DNA of 64,000 bases from Nereocystis luetkeana (taxonomy: Eukaryota; Sar; Phaeophyceae; Laminariales; Laminariaceae), in NCBI GenBank assembly GCA_031213475.1, contig JARUPZ010000024.1:1612001-1676000 (forward strand). The letters run 5' to 3'. The notes under the pieces are model-generated. The model ran no database searches, was not told the origin of the DNA, and saw nothing but the letters and a program-made list of their open reading frames with translations. Shown piece after piece: positions 43,835 through 55,526 of the stretch; the first letter of the stretch is position 1; the number at the start of each line of letters is the position of its first letter. The position numbers and the translations under genes were made by a program.

Positions 43835-43940
43835 AGGTCTGAGATCCAACTCCTTTTCTCTGAATTAATTATGTTGGAAAGTTTCCCTTTTCCGTTATAG
43901 TGCAGCGGTAGGCGCCTAACCGCTCGACCCCCGCATATAT
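43835..43940 (-). repeat. tRNA-like remnant
   Basis: In reverse it begins GGGGGTCGAGCGGTTAGGCG, like the start of a Ser/Leu tRNA, and later GGAGTTGGATCTCAG resembles a T arm. The acceptor ends do not pair, so it is not an intact tRNA. Confidence 0.3.
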
Positions 43941-44049
43941 ATACTGCTGTAGTTTCTGCGCGCGCATATATAGCTACACATGCTCGCAGGAACTTTTTCG
44001 TGCATGACGAAATTGATTAGCGGAAAGTGCGAGAGCGTGAGTTAGCTAC

Positions 44050-44215
44050 ATTCGATGAAAATCGACGAGCAGTGAGAATGCTGAACCCTATGCGTGACAA
44101 AAAATAAAGGCACGTACCGGGGGGGAGAAGGGACGACACCTGTGACCACGACTTGTCCAGAAGATCGCCGTGGGTAAAACCTCCTACGAGCTAGGCTGGA
44201 AAGTAAAAGTGATGT
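44050..44215 (+). repeat. Repeat S2 (relative of S)
   Basis: Shares TTCGATGAAAATCGACGAGC, AGAATGCTGAACC, GTGACAAAAAATAAAGG, CGACGACACC, GACCACGACTTGTCCAG with 48766-48898. Confidence 0.65.
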
Positions 44216-44687
44216 AAAAAAAAGAAAAAAACAAGAAATACAGCAGCAGCAGTAGTATTAATAGTACAAGTACCACATAGATAGCTACGACACACCTTGG
44301 TGTTTACGGTGTATCCGGCCAGCTTCACTGTAACACAAGCATGATGACCGGACTAGTCGGCGTGCAACTCGAGCAATAATAACAGTACTAACACCACCAG
44401 GCGAGCTTCGAAGCGTCATCGACTGCAATTTGCAGGGTAACATAGTCTGCCCGCTACACTCTGTTGTAGCCAGCGAGTGATATATATAGGCACGGGACGC
44501 ACGTGGCCTATTTTTTTTTGTCGCCACGGACTACATCTATTAATTATATATATATATAGACAGCGTGATGCCCAATTTATAACTCCATCATAGTATGGCC
44601 TCTAATACCAACTTGAAAAAATATACACCTTACGTATACTTCAAAATCAACTTTTTTTGTAAAAAAAGCTCCCTTCGTGCAACAACG

Positions 44688-44718
<31 letters not shown>

Positions 44719-45745
44719 CTCTTACATACTCCGAAATCACCTTGTTGTGCACGCTGCCTTCGTGCAACGTTTCAAGATCTTGTCCTTTGCGACGTCATCT
44801 TCGCAACACGCATGTGTTCCTCCCCTTCTGCGCTTGGAACATCCGGTCCTCGTCATCTATACCGCCGCTTCACCCGAAGTCCATCGAAATGAGAATCTTT
44901 CGAGCTACCGAGGGGTCCACGCAATCCTCTCTGTCGTCTTTTGTACACTACATACGCCGCGCTGTGGACTCCTACTTCAGACAACAAAGCAGTACCTTCC
45001 TCTATAAGCTCTGCAACAACACCCAATTTCTAATCATCCTCCCCATCTCCTTCTACCGCAGCACACTGCTGTACACACACAATCATGCACGCTTGACACG
45101 AGAAGGTATCTGTGTGTCCCGCCGCGTAGTTGGTCGATATCGTACTTTGCCGTTACGTATCGATAACCCGCCGCAATTATTATTATTTAATCAACCGACA
45201 CCTCCCGTATAGAGAGGATGAGGAGCGACGCTCGCTACACCGCGTTGTTGGTGGCCCGTGGCGATGATGATGAGTTTCGGCGCGAAGACCTTGCCCCGAG
45301 CAAAGACAACTCAACCGCATACAACAGCAGCGGAAGGAATAAGCCTGCCTGCAGCACCTGTGGCGAGACAACACAAACCGCCTACACGGTGCGGAAGACG
45401 TTGGTTCTCCTAGCAGGAGCGCATGTATGACGCGTATGCGCGGTTCGTTTATCATCCTCCGTCGGTTCACGTTTGCTCGTGCCGGTTTCGTGTGATCCCC
45501 GTCGATTTTTACCACTCGGCTTGATGCTGCTGCTCCTCCTCCTCCTTCTGTTGTTTCGCCATCGTATGATGATGTTGTTGACACCCTGGTCGAGCTCCAC
45601 TACTACTTTAATATCAATAAGAATCACGATGATCCAAAACAGCCTTTCTTTCACGACGTCAAAACTCGCCCTATATCACTTGTTGTGCAGCAGCCGGTTT
45701 GACGGTTTTAGGGGGTTGTACCGACATTTCTCGCGGCTCGAAAGC
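44216..45745. other. No confirmed gene; TA-rich run
   Basis: TA dinucleotide run at 44697-44719. Open frames on both strands over 44740-45650 reach 156 codons (+) and 133 codons (-, 45183-45584, ATG-started, MSTTSSYDGETTEGGGGAAA). I recognise no domain and cannot choose between them. Confidence 0.35.
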
Positions 45746-45749
45746 GTTC

Positions 45750-46445
45750 GATTTCTCGGTATTATACTCGATACTCCGAGCATACTCGGAGTATCGAGTA
45801 ATTTTCGTACTCCGAGTACTCCGAGTATTAGAGTACTGGTGGCCTAAATACTCGGAGTACTTGCAGTATGAGCAGTACTGAAGGGCCAAAACCTCCGAGT
45901 ACTGGGAGTATGAGCATTACTTATACTCGAGCACAAGCAGTACCCGGAGTACAAAGATCTAAATTACTCGGAGTACTCCGAGCATCGCGAGTATTGAACC
46001 CAGGGATACTTCATCATCCGAGTAAAATACTCCGAGTAATACTCTAACCCGGAGTATATTGGAGTATAAAACCCTGAAATACTACGAGTATTACTCATAC
46101 CTCGGAATGCGAAACCCTGAAATACTCCGAGTATTGAAATTTTTGCAGTACGAAATGCCCAATTACTCCGAGTACTTGAAGTAGGAGCAGTACAAGATGC
46201 ACAAATATTTCAAGTACAACGAGTATTCCAGAGTAATGAACCCCAAAATACTCGGAGTACAGCAGTATTTCAGAGTATCGAACCCTAAAATACTCCGAGT
46301 ACAAGCAGTATTGAGAGTGATCATACCCGAAATACTCCGAGTACGAGCAGTATCCCGGAGTATTGAGCCCTGAAATACTCCGAGTACACGAAGTACCTGA
46401 AGTAATTTATCTCCGATACTCGCTACTTTACTCCAAGGTACTCGG
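45750..46445. repeat. Cluster of TACTCCGAGTA palindromes
   Basis: About 30 copies of TACTCCGAGTA or one-base variants within 700 bp, spaced irregularly. Many are followed by CAGTA and preceded by GAAA or CCCTAAA. Both strands look nearly the same. No protein-coding sense. Confidence 0.85.
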
Positions 46446-47498
46446 AACATCTATCGACACCTTCCCATATTATTGATATCTGACGAGCATCGTTTGACCT
46501 TTGCTCAGGACGACCCAATCCGGCACACTCTTCTTCTGTCGATGACCACCATAATTACAGCCGTTCTTCGTGCAGATACGTCTCGCACGGCATTTACATT
46601 TTGCGTTACCACTGCTGCTGCCGTCTCCATCCTCCTCGTGTTTGTGATTAATAAGTAAGTTCGACATCGTTTTCATAGCATTATCCTATCAGCACGGTCG
46701 TCTGATCTCTGCTGACACCTCGATTTAACACGCCTCATCCTCTCGATTAATGTGATAATATTGACGACCGTTCATTCGGATATTTCGGCGTCCGATCCTG
46801 CGGGCACTCCTTGCACCCGTGGCATTTGGATATTTAGTACTACTCACACTCGCACTTTAAGTCTTACTTACTCGCAAGATCCAGGCAGTATTTCGAGGTT
46901 TGAAGTTGAGTACTACTGCTCACACACTCCCAGTCACTCGCAATGTTGAGGCCGTCAGCACCCTAATAGTCTCAGCATTCAGAGTACGATATTTGCTCGA
47001 TACGGAAACAATCGATACTCCGAGTGTGGTCCCTCTGCTGTGCGTTTATCGTATTACCCGCAAATTGTATTGCTTCGTGCTGCTGCAACCAACAAACAGC
47101 TAACAAAGTTGCAGTGTGAGATTCCAGAGAGGGAGCAAGCACATCAAACAAATATTGCACATTACAATTGAGGTCCTACATAAAGTGACTTACAAAGTGG
47201 TTTTCATTAATTTAAAACACGGGGCCGCAATTAATGTCCCTCCTATGTACGTATTGGCCCACCTATAATAGCTCCTATATTATTATCTACAGGAATCTGG
47301 CCCGACCGCCGTGGGGGCGGGAGGGCCTTTTATTCCCTAGTACCATATAATATACTATCGTTGACAATCGTATACCAACATCATCACACGAACGAGTGTA
47401 GATACCACACTGTTGTTGTACCAAGGTACCACTCTGACCGAAAACATAACACCCATTTGGACTCTGAGACCGATATCATACGGTTTTTATATTTCCGG
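46446..47498. other. No recognised gene
   Basis: Mixed DNA. A short direct repeat (ACACGAACGAGTGTAGATACC near 47388) recurs as CACGAACGAGTATAGATACT at about 48636, on the other side of the LTR element. Confidence 0.45.
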
Positions 47499-48588
47499 TG
47501 TTAAAATCACGGAGAGCGGGACAGTTTGTATCCCTGGACAGGTCTGCTTATTTAGCCGGCACTCGTTGGTACTCACGTTGATGTTCGCTTAGAGATAGAA
47601 GAGCCACTTACTTTATTCCTTTCGTGCACGACGGAGACTGAGACCACGCCTGTGCCTCTCTGGAAAACCCCTGGTTTTCCACCTAAGATACGCTTTCCAA
47701 GTACTACAAATACGATCCTAGTGCCAGAACCCAGGCAATTACCGGGCTTTCAACCTCATACAAAGCAGTATCATAACACTAGCCCACTCTGATGAGCCGC
47801 ATATTATAATATGCAGAATTATGGGAAATTCAAGGAAACCTCGATTCCACGAACTAGAACATGAGTCGAAGATGCGGCTCCTCAAAACCCACTCCCACAC
47901 CTTTGAACGGCAAGGCAACGAAGCCAGCAAAGTACGTAAAACATAATGAAAGGAGGGCGTAGCCTTAATGGGCAGGAAGAAATCGTCAACGAAATTACCC
48001 TCGATGACGTCTCTTTTACAACCAAAATCGCGATTCACAGCGGAGCTGGCGTTCTTGCATATTTTGGTTGCGTGGCGCTTCTTGACACTGGCTCCCCACA
48101 GACTTTCATTCGACGAGATGTTTTGGATCGCATGCTCTCGGTTGGTGCGGCATCCATCGCGTGCGAGCAGAAATGCATCCCTCGTTCTTGGGGGGGGTTT
48201 GGCGAATCGGCCCCTCTGCAGACACCGATGAGCGTGCGCCTGAGCGACCGATTAAAAAAAAAACTTGTACCGGCAAAAAGGCAAAAGGTCTTAAGCCGAA
48301 GACGCCACTTACTTGTTAAGATCACGGAGAGCCGGACACTTTGCATCCCTGGACAGGTCTGCTTATTATTAAGCCGGCACTCGTACTCACGTTGATGTTC
48401 GCTTAGAGATAGGAGGGCCACTTTATTCCTTTCGTGCACGACGGAGACTGAGACCACGCTCGTGCCTCTCTGGAAAACCCCTGGTTTTCCACCTAAGATA
48501 CGCCTTCCAAGTACTACAAATACGATCCCAGTGCCAGAACCCAGGCAATTACCGGGCTTTCAACCTCATACAAAGCAGTATCATAACA
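47499..48588 (+). mobile_element. Fossil Ty3/gypsy-type LTR retrotransposon, short deleted form
   Basis: Two LTRs of about 280 and 275 bp (47499-47778 and 48314-48588) start TGTTAA.ATCACGGAG and end TATCATAACA. They enclose only about 535 bp: a leader and a reading frame with a retropepsin-like DTGS site near 48090. Autonomous members need several kb, so this copy is internally deleted and inactive. The LTRs differ at a few percent, with small length changes, suggesting a moderate age. I found no convincing target-site duplication. Confidence 0.8.
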
Positions 48589-48765
48589 CCGTCAGAGTGG
48601 TACCATATTGCTGCTGGTGTACCAACACCACGCGTTGCACGAACGAGTATAGATACTTGAACCAAATTCAGTTTTGCATAATAGTCACCGCAGCAGTATG
48701 AGTAGTTGAAAATAAATTATCCTTGTTTCATAGGGTTGTTGTTAATAGTTGTTGGCAAAACTTGA

Positions 48766-48898
48766 TGAAAATCGACATGCAGTCCAGAATGCTGAACCGT
48801 CTGGGTGATAAAAATAAAGCGGAGAACGGACGACACACATATATATATGCGACCACGGTTGGTCCAGGAGCTGCTGGAAGAAAGTAAAAGGGAGATAA
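48766..48898 (+). repeat. Repeat S2
   Basis: Same words as 44050, with an added ACATATATATATG block before GCGACCACGG. Confidence 0.65.
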
Positions 48899-50597
48899 CC
48901 CCCCCGAAAAAAAACACGCGATTGGCCTCTTTCTTAATCAGGTACCCCACTTAAGACTCGCGACTGACACGATCTTCTAACCGATGCCGCAGTCGCGGTA
49001 TCATCTTCAAGATGGAATGTATTTCGGATCCATGTTGCGATCCTCTGTGTGGTACAGAGGTATCTTCTGTCTATTCGTCTGTCGATTACTTTTTTTCTTA
49101 AAAAAACAAAAAAAATGCACATTATTAGCTGTGAGTTCAACCGATTACTTTGTAGTCGTCGTCGCACAGGCGCAATATCAAGAAACCCTGGTGTAGACCA
49201 CTGCCGCCGTATATCTGTCACGTTCGTCATTCCCACTCTTCCAGTAATAATAGTAGACTGCAAAAGAGTCTGGTGCATCACCATAATTATTATGCTTGCC
49301 ATCCGACAATGCGTAGTAGTAGTGTTGTTATAATAAACGACTAACAGAAAGTGAAGAACTCTCCAGAACAAAAGCGCGGTAGTATCCTACGACAAATCAG
49401 AACTGATGATGTGACGCTCATGAAGACTACTACTACTATTAAGGTCTACAACACCAAGCAGTTTTTTTTCTAGCATGTCGAATGCGCTTTACGTACCACG
49501 ACGAATGCCCGATATCCCCGCCCAGTACGACCAAGAGTAGTAGTACCGATAATCAGCACGCAAACAAACGCTCAGTCTCGGTCAAACCCCGTCTGCTGAG
49601 GTGCCGTCTGTGCCGATTCCGACTGGTTTCTCTCGTCACTCTCACCAACTCCAACAACAGCGACTTCTCAAAAAGAGACAAGCGAACTGAGAACAGCGCT
49701 CGATTGTTTTTCATCGAGAGAAATAACAATTATATGAAATAAAAAAGACACCCTGAAATGACTCTTAATACCACTGCTGTATAACTTCCAAAACATTTAC
49801 ACATACTGGTACCAGGCATGTATGTTGCATACTTTCGTACTCGTTGTGTCGACTCTCTTTCCACCACGCAAATTTTCCCATAGACGGTGCGCGGGTTTGA
49901 CTTCGTATGGAGGCGTATTTTTTCAAAGCGGGAGGCCGGAAAGGGCGGAGAGGAGTTTGTGTGAGCACATCATCATCACTGTAGAAGAGTAGCGCCAACG
50001 ATATGCGTTTCCCTGAATCAGATGCTGTCCCTCGGTGTATACTTCTCCTACTTGTTTGTTGCGTTTTTCTCGAAGGTTGAACGCTCGCATAATATGAGGA
50101 GGTGTGGGATACATCCCGGTGGATATATATGCGTTTGCATTTATTTGGTCTCTGGCGATGAGCAGCGCTCTTGTTTATTGCATCCTGTGAGTCGATGTGA
50201 CAGTTCTCGACCCGACAGGCAGACATCGAGACAAAAAAAAAGTTTTTGGTTGGAGAAGCGCCTCTGTCAGCTGGGGAATTACAGGCGCGATTGTCCTGTG
50301 TGGGTGCAACACAAACATCATGGTATCCCCGTGTTCCCTCTATGACGTATGGGGTCGTTGCGGCGTTTCTTTGGATAAAACCACGCTGCTGATACTTGCC
50401 CCTCCCGCCAGAGTTCATCTGCGCGGCTGCAAGAGAAAGCTAAGCAAGGTATACCTAACACATTTGTGAGTGTTTAAAAGTAATCCAAGGTCAACCTCCA
50501 TAGTAGAGGAGCCTCTCCCATACCAGGTACTGCACAATGCTATCATGTTGCCTACTACAGTAGTAGCTTAGGCTTCGTACATACCCGGTACCTTTAC
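48899..50597. other. Mostly unassigned; one small frame
   Basis: An ATG frame at 49482-49742 (86 codons, MRFTYHDECPISPPSTTKSS) has regular codon use and ends in a stop overlapping AAATAAAAA, which may be a poly(A) signal. It could be a small gene, with no family recognised. The rest is AT-richer DNA without visible exons. Confidence 0.3.
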
Positions 50598-50753
50598 ACG
50601 AAAGGAAGCGGCGAACATCTCGTTGTCGGGGGTAACAAACAAAGCGCACAGGCCAACCGATAAGTTGGGGCTTGCACGTTCGCCAACAAGGCAAGGGCGC
50701 TCGAGGGCCATCGAGAGGCTCGAGACTTGGCGCTCGCCAGGGCACACGGAAAG
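50598..50753 (-). CDS. Candidate exon, 52 codons, unknown protein
   Basis: In reverse, acceptor CGAACACAG|CTT and donor TTTCGT|GTAAAG bound 156 bp in phase 0 on both sides. It reads LSVCPGERQVSSLSMALERP and NLSVGLCALFVTPDNEMFAA, with C/G-rich third positions. It is on the same strand as the second ankyrin gene, but its phase does not follow from that gene's last seen donor. The opposite strand is also open here. Confidence 0.4.
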
Positions 50754-51565
50754 CTGTGTTCGACGACGTGGCCAGCAGCTTCGGCAAAAGGGGTACCGGC
50801 CCACACCTCGTACACCGCCACCCCATCACATCTTCATTCCGAGAAAATTGACAGAGGTCGGGATCGGGGGTAAGGCTCTAAGGTATACTTCAACCTTATC
50901 ACACCTCGAACAGATGGTGAATTCCCACTTCAAGATGGTATTGTTATTGCACGGCCAAGGAACGGGGTTGGCGTGCTATTTCCACAAGCGTGTATACTCG
51001 CAACCATCCGTTGTCGTTGGTCGGGTTTGTCTGATGAGCGATTATGAATACCGCATTCCTTGTGATCTCTGTTCTACACCCCCTCATGGTGCTTACTGGT
51101 GGTAAAAAACAGCACGAAGTAGATGGAAGAAGAGGCACATGATTTTATTGGAGCGGTTAGTGGTTGGCGGGGTTGCTGTGTCGGGGGGGGCGGGTGTAAT
51201 TTGAAATTACGAAAGTTTTAACTGTAGACCAGCGTGCGTATGAGATACAGTTTCAACTTTAGGTCAGCGTGCGTAGGAGGTTGTTTTCCGCTTGAAAATA
51301 GACTCGACGAAGAATTGAGTGCGGCTCCGTTAAGTTGGATGAATATGTACCAGGTATCTAAAGATTTTCACCGCACTTTTGCACCCAGCACGCGTGACTC
51401 AACCGACAGCAGTCCCTCGTACTGCTGGAGAAACTAGAAACTGCCACGAGACTTTACCGAGCACACGCAGCACAACAAACACCACACTGCGCAGCCCAAC
51501 TCGGCACACAGGCCGTAATTCCAATGCCCGACCCAGCTAAAGGTTAACTGACGGGTAGTAAGCGC
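50754..51565. other. No recognised gene
   Basis: Contains GATGAATATGTACCAGGTAT followed by AAAGATTTTCACCGCACTTT (51338-51376), a word repeated at 55801-55838 and 55845-55862. Confidence 0.45.
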
Positions 51566-52790
51566 TCACACGATAGCGACCCGCCTGGTGGACTCTGCGG
51601 CCCCAGAGACCTGACACGCTCGTCGCGTGACTGCTATCTTGTGTTCAGCCTGTAGTCTAAGGAAAGCGATTACCCGGTGCTTGCCTGGTGGTATCATTTC
51701 TTTCCGGATATGATTATCGTTTCCTCCGTCATGGCGCATATGGCCCGAGCTACGTACTGCGGTGCACAACTTCATAGTGCCTCCCACACGAATGTCTACA
51801 TATATTCCGGGCGTTGAAAAACTGCCTGGCCCGAGGGCCAGGCCTGCTGTGCTGCTTGTCGGGGGAGGAGCGCGCTGGGCGACATTCGTCGCCGCAGCGG
51901 GGGCTGTTGCAGAGCCCCGGTCTGAAGGGGCAGACGCGGCCGGAGCAGTGCTCGCGGCGGAATCGTCTCCCTGTAAAGTGCTCGTCGGGGAAGGAGCGCG
52001 CTGGGCGACAATCGTCGCTGCAGCGGGGGCGCCGGCAGCTCCCTGGTCCGAAGGGGCGGACGCGGCCGGAGCAAAGCTCACGGCGGAATCTTCTCCCTGT
52101 AATATGCTCGTCGGGGGAGGAGCGCGCTGGGCGACAAATCGTCGCTGCATCGGGGGCTTCTGCAGAGCCCTGGTCACTCCCGGGGGGTACGACAAAAACC
52201 GATGCGAAACCGGCGTCGGCGACGGGTGGAAAAACCCCGTAGACCAGGACGGCGCTCGACGGTGGTGACGGAAGCAGATACACGAGCGACGAATTTCTCC
52301 AGAGAAGCAGAGAGGTCGTCAATCCTCATACGTGGCCCGTGTGCGCGAAAATAGCGAAAATCCGAACAGGTGAAAGGCAGCCCACCCAAGACGGCACTGT
52401 CGGTGCGGGGCACCAGCCCACCCAAACCTACACCGGGGGTCGGGGAAGAGCGAGTGCGAAGCCCGCAGGCTCGGATGAGGAAGATACCTCCGTCCTCGAC
52501 GGGGGTGAGGCTGCTAGACCCACTGCAGTCGTCTTCTGTGGCGGGCTCTGGCAAGCGGGAGAGAAAATCAGCATTTTCGTTGGCGCTGCCCTTGCGGTAC
52601 TCGAGGGTGTAGTTGAGCGCTGTGAGGAATTCGAGCCACCGCTGGACTCGCGCGTTGTGATCCCCTACTTGGCCGAAGCTCTCAAGTGCTTTGTGGTCCG
52701 AAAATAAGCGAAACTTTATCCCCCATAGGTAGCCTCGGAGTCGCTTGATAACCCAGGCAATGTTGCCAGCTTCCAGTGCAGCATCGACTA
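51566..52790 (-). mobile_element. Fossil Ty3/gypsy pol piece: RNase H and connection region
   Basis: Read in reverse, the part near 52790-52560 carries an RNase H segment (LFSDHKALESFG and ENADFLSRLPEP are family hallmarks), followed by a Ser/Pro/Arg-rich region. Its far end holds three tandem units of about 126 bp (51859-52190, AQRAPPPTS type). It is broken and inverted relative to the integrase piece that abuts it at about 52790. No LTR is directly attached. Confidence 0.75.
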
Positions 52791-54400
52791 TTCCGGCCTC
52801 TCCCGGTGACGCCTCGAGGAAATACCTACATCTTGCTTTTCATTGACCGTTCCAGCCGCCGAGCCGACATGTACGCCGTCACTTTGGTAGAGTTCACCGC
52901 TGAAGGCACGGCTAACATCCTCATCATCCGGTATATTCCTCTCTGGGGGCGCCCGCGCAGCATCCTCTCGGACAACGGCCTCCAGTTCTGCTCCAAGCTT
53001 TCGCTCGCCGTATATCAGCTTCTCGGGGTTCGAAAAATTGTCACCACCTCCTACCACCCACGCGGCAACGGTGGGGTGAAATGTGTAAACCAAACGATGA
53101 CGCAGATGCTGGCAATGACCGTCAACGAGCTCCCAAACCACTGGGATGAACAGCTCCCTCATGCCGAATTTGCGCACAGCAGTTCGGTCAGTGCCGCCAC
53201 GGGTTTGGCTCCCAACGAGGTACATATGGGTCGGCTGCCACGCCTCCCCCTCACGATTTTCGAGCGTGGTGGAGTCGCCGGCCACCAACGATCACCTCGC
53301 CTATTGCGACTTGGCGACGGACCGCCAGCGGCGCGCGTACGATATCGTTCGCGAACACCACGGCCTCACTATTGCCCGCGTGAACCGCCGCAACTCCATC
53401 CTCTCCGACGCTTTGCGTCCGGTCCCCAAATTCGACGTTGGCGGCTGGGCGTGGGTGTACACTACGGCGGTTACCATCCTCCAGGGCGCAAATCCCGACA
53501 TGGACGCCAAGGCCCTCAAGGCTAAACTCTCACTCAACTGGACAGGCCCCTACAAAATTCCCGCAGTTGGCCCCCGCTCCTCAGCGGACACCCCGGACGG
53601 ATCTCACCTCCGATATGCCCAGCGCGGATGCTCGTCGGCGCGTTTCAGTTCAAAATCTGCAAGCCCTGTGCCAACCCCCACGACCGTGGCGACATGCCGA
53701 AGTATTTGCCAGCGGGGATGACGTAGTACGTGCTCAACAACTTCTCCAAGAAATCTCCCCCGTACCACGTCACCCAGGACGACGTCTCGACACCTCTTCA
53801 CTGACTCGAAGTGGAAAAGATTACCGGTCACCAATCGGTTCGAGGTCGAGGTGGCGCCATTGGAGTGATGTACGAGACGCACAGGACAGGACTATCCCGT
53901 CCATTCAGGGAACGGGAAATTGACCTTTTGCTTTCTCGCCACGCAAGCCAGCACCCCGAACCAGCAGCGCCAAACCAACCGCTTGTACCGCCGAATGAGA
54001 ATCGGCGCGGCACAACGGGAGCCCTCTCGGAGTAACGGCGAGCGGTTTCTGGATCCCGGCTATGGCTGCGTCTCGCACGCCCACTGGCTCCGCCGATACT
54101 GCAACACCATGCTTCCCAACGGGGCCAATTTTTGGTACAAGGGCGACGACGGTCTGTGGTGGCTCGGGAAAATCAGCGCGACTACGCCCACGGATGGAGC
54201 ATATTTGGTTTGTTTTTTGGGCGACCCGGGACTGATCAAGCTTCCTCTTTCTCCGGCGCGCTACACGACTTCGACGAGAGCTGTACGAGGCTCTTGGTGT
54301 CTACAAATTCACTTGGCTAACGCATTTGCACGGGGGGTCCAGCGTAACGTCGACGAATCTCGAGGCGCCGCCGTGGATAGCTGATTTCCGCTTCTCGGCG
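52790..54400 (+). mobile_element. Fossil Ty3/gypsy pol piece: integrase and C-terminal domain
   Basis: Integrase catalytic core (LLFIDRSSRRADMY, SILSDNGLQFCSKL, TTSYHPRGNGGVKCVNQ), then GWAWVYTTAVTIL with LSLNWTGPYKI, the usual post-core fold, and further on ANFWYKGDDGLWWLGKIS, a segment that accompanies such integrases in brown-algal elements as I recall them. It carries several breaks, so it is inactive. Its + orientation is opposite to both neighbours (51566-52790 and 54775-55526), so this locus was rearranged or is a nest of copies. Confidence 0.8.
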
Positions 54401-54774
54401 GCACTCGATAGTTATTTTCTTGACGTTTTCCTGGGCTTTGGGCGGTGGTTTTTCTACTGGGTGACTTTTTCCGAGTTTCGGGTCGTGGTTTTTGTGACAG
54501 GTATGTTCCTGGGTTGTTGTTTTATTCTTGGGCTTGGTTGGGGATGATTTTCGCGTATTCTGTCCTGCCTACCCCCCCCGCTCAGTGTCGGGGCTGGTCT
54601 GGGTAATCAGGCCACCCATTTGTGGCACAGGACACGTTTCCCGAGTTGTGACTGGGTTTTCGATGTTTCTTGACATCTTCCGTAATATTTTTTCTTCTCG
54701 TTTTTTATATATTCACTTTTTACTTTTCCATGCATCTCCCTCGCCCCCCCCCGTCGCGGGTGACATGGGGATGG

Positions 54775-55526
54775 TTTTTCGTTGACGATTTCTTCCTGCC
54801 CCTTTAGGCTACGCCTTCCTTTCATTATTTTTTACGTACTTTGCCGGCTTCGTTGCCTTGCCGTTCAAAGGTGTGGGAGTGGGTCTTGAGGAGCCGCATC
54901 TTCGACTCATGTTCTAGTTCGTGGAATCGGGGATTCCATGAATTTCCCATAATTCTGCATATACGGCTCATCAGAGTGGGCTAGTGTATTGATACTGCTT
55001 TGTATGAGGTTGAAAGCCCGGTAATTACCTGGGTTTAGGCACTGGGATCGTATGTGTAAGTACTTGGAAGGCGTATCTTAGGTGGAAAACCAGGGGTTTT
55101 CCAGAGAGACACGAGCGTGGTCTCAGTCTCCGTCGTGCACGAAAGGAATAAAGCTACTCTTCTATCTTGCCGCCAGGGGGAGAAGGGAGGAGGAGGGAGG
55201 ACTACTTCCCATGGCGTGGGGGTGGAATGTAGATGCGGAGTAGGAAGCATGGCGCATAGATACATAGCAGGTAAAATATCTCGGTAAATGCTGGGGGTGC
55301 ATATTCAAGTGAGTAAACGCAGGGAAGGAGAATTGGTTAGATGAAGTTAGTGGTATTCGATGAATTATGTCAGCTTTTTCATTTTGAATGAATAACGCCC
55401 TGCACATTGTCAGAAGGCAAATAAATAATAAAAATCTCCAAGCGAACAACCATGTGAGTACCAACGAGTACCGACTTGCAGACCTGTCCAGGGATACAAA
55501 GCGTCCCGCTATTCGTGACCTTAACA
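54775..55526 (-). mobile_element. Fossil LTR and leader of the 47.5-kb family, reversed
   Basis: In reverse: an LTR from 55526 to 54985 starting TGTTAAGGTCACGAATAGCG, interrupted by about 265 bp of unrelated DNA (about 55170-55435), then the family leader (CTAGCCCACTCTGATGAGCC) to about 54775. Truncated beyond that. It has diverged from the 47.5-kb LTRs by more than they differ from each other. Confidence 0.75.

Noticed and set aside
43835-43940. A Ser/Leu tRNA gene
   Set aside because: The 5' part looks right, but the anticodon position lacks the usual T and the ends do not pair.
44742-45212. A 156-codon + strand gene
   Set aside because: It starts at TTG, has no domain, and overlaps open frames on the other strand.
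47499-48588. A target-site duplication around the LTR element
   Set aside because: Flanks read CCGG and CCGT. This is not an exact duplication, so not claimed.
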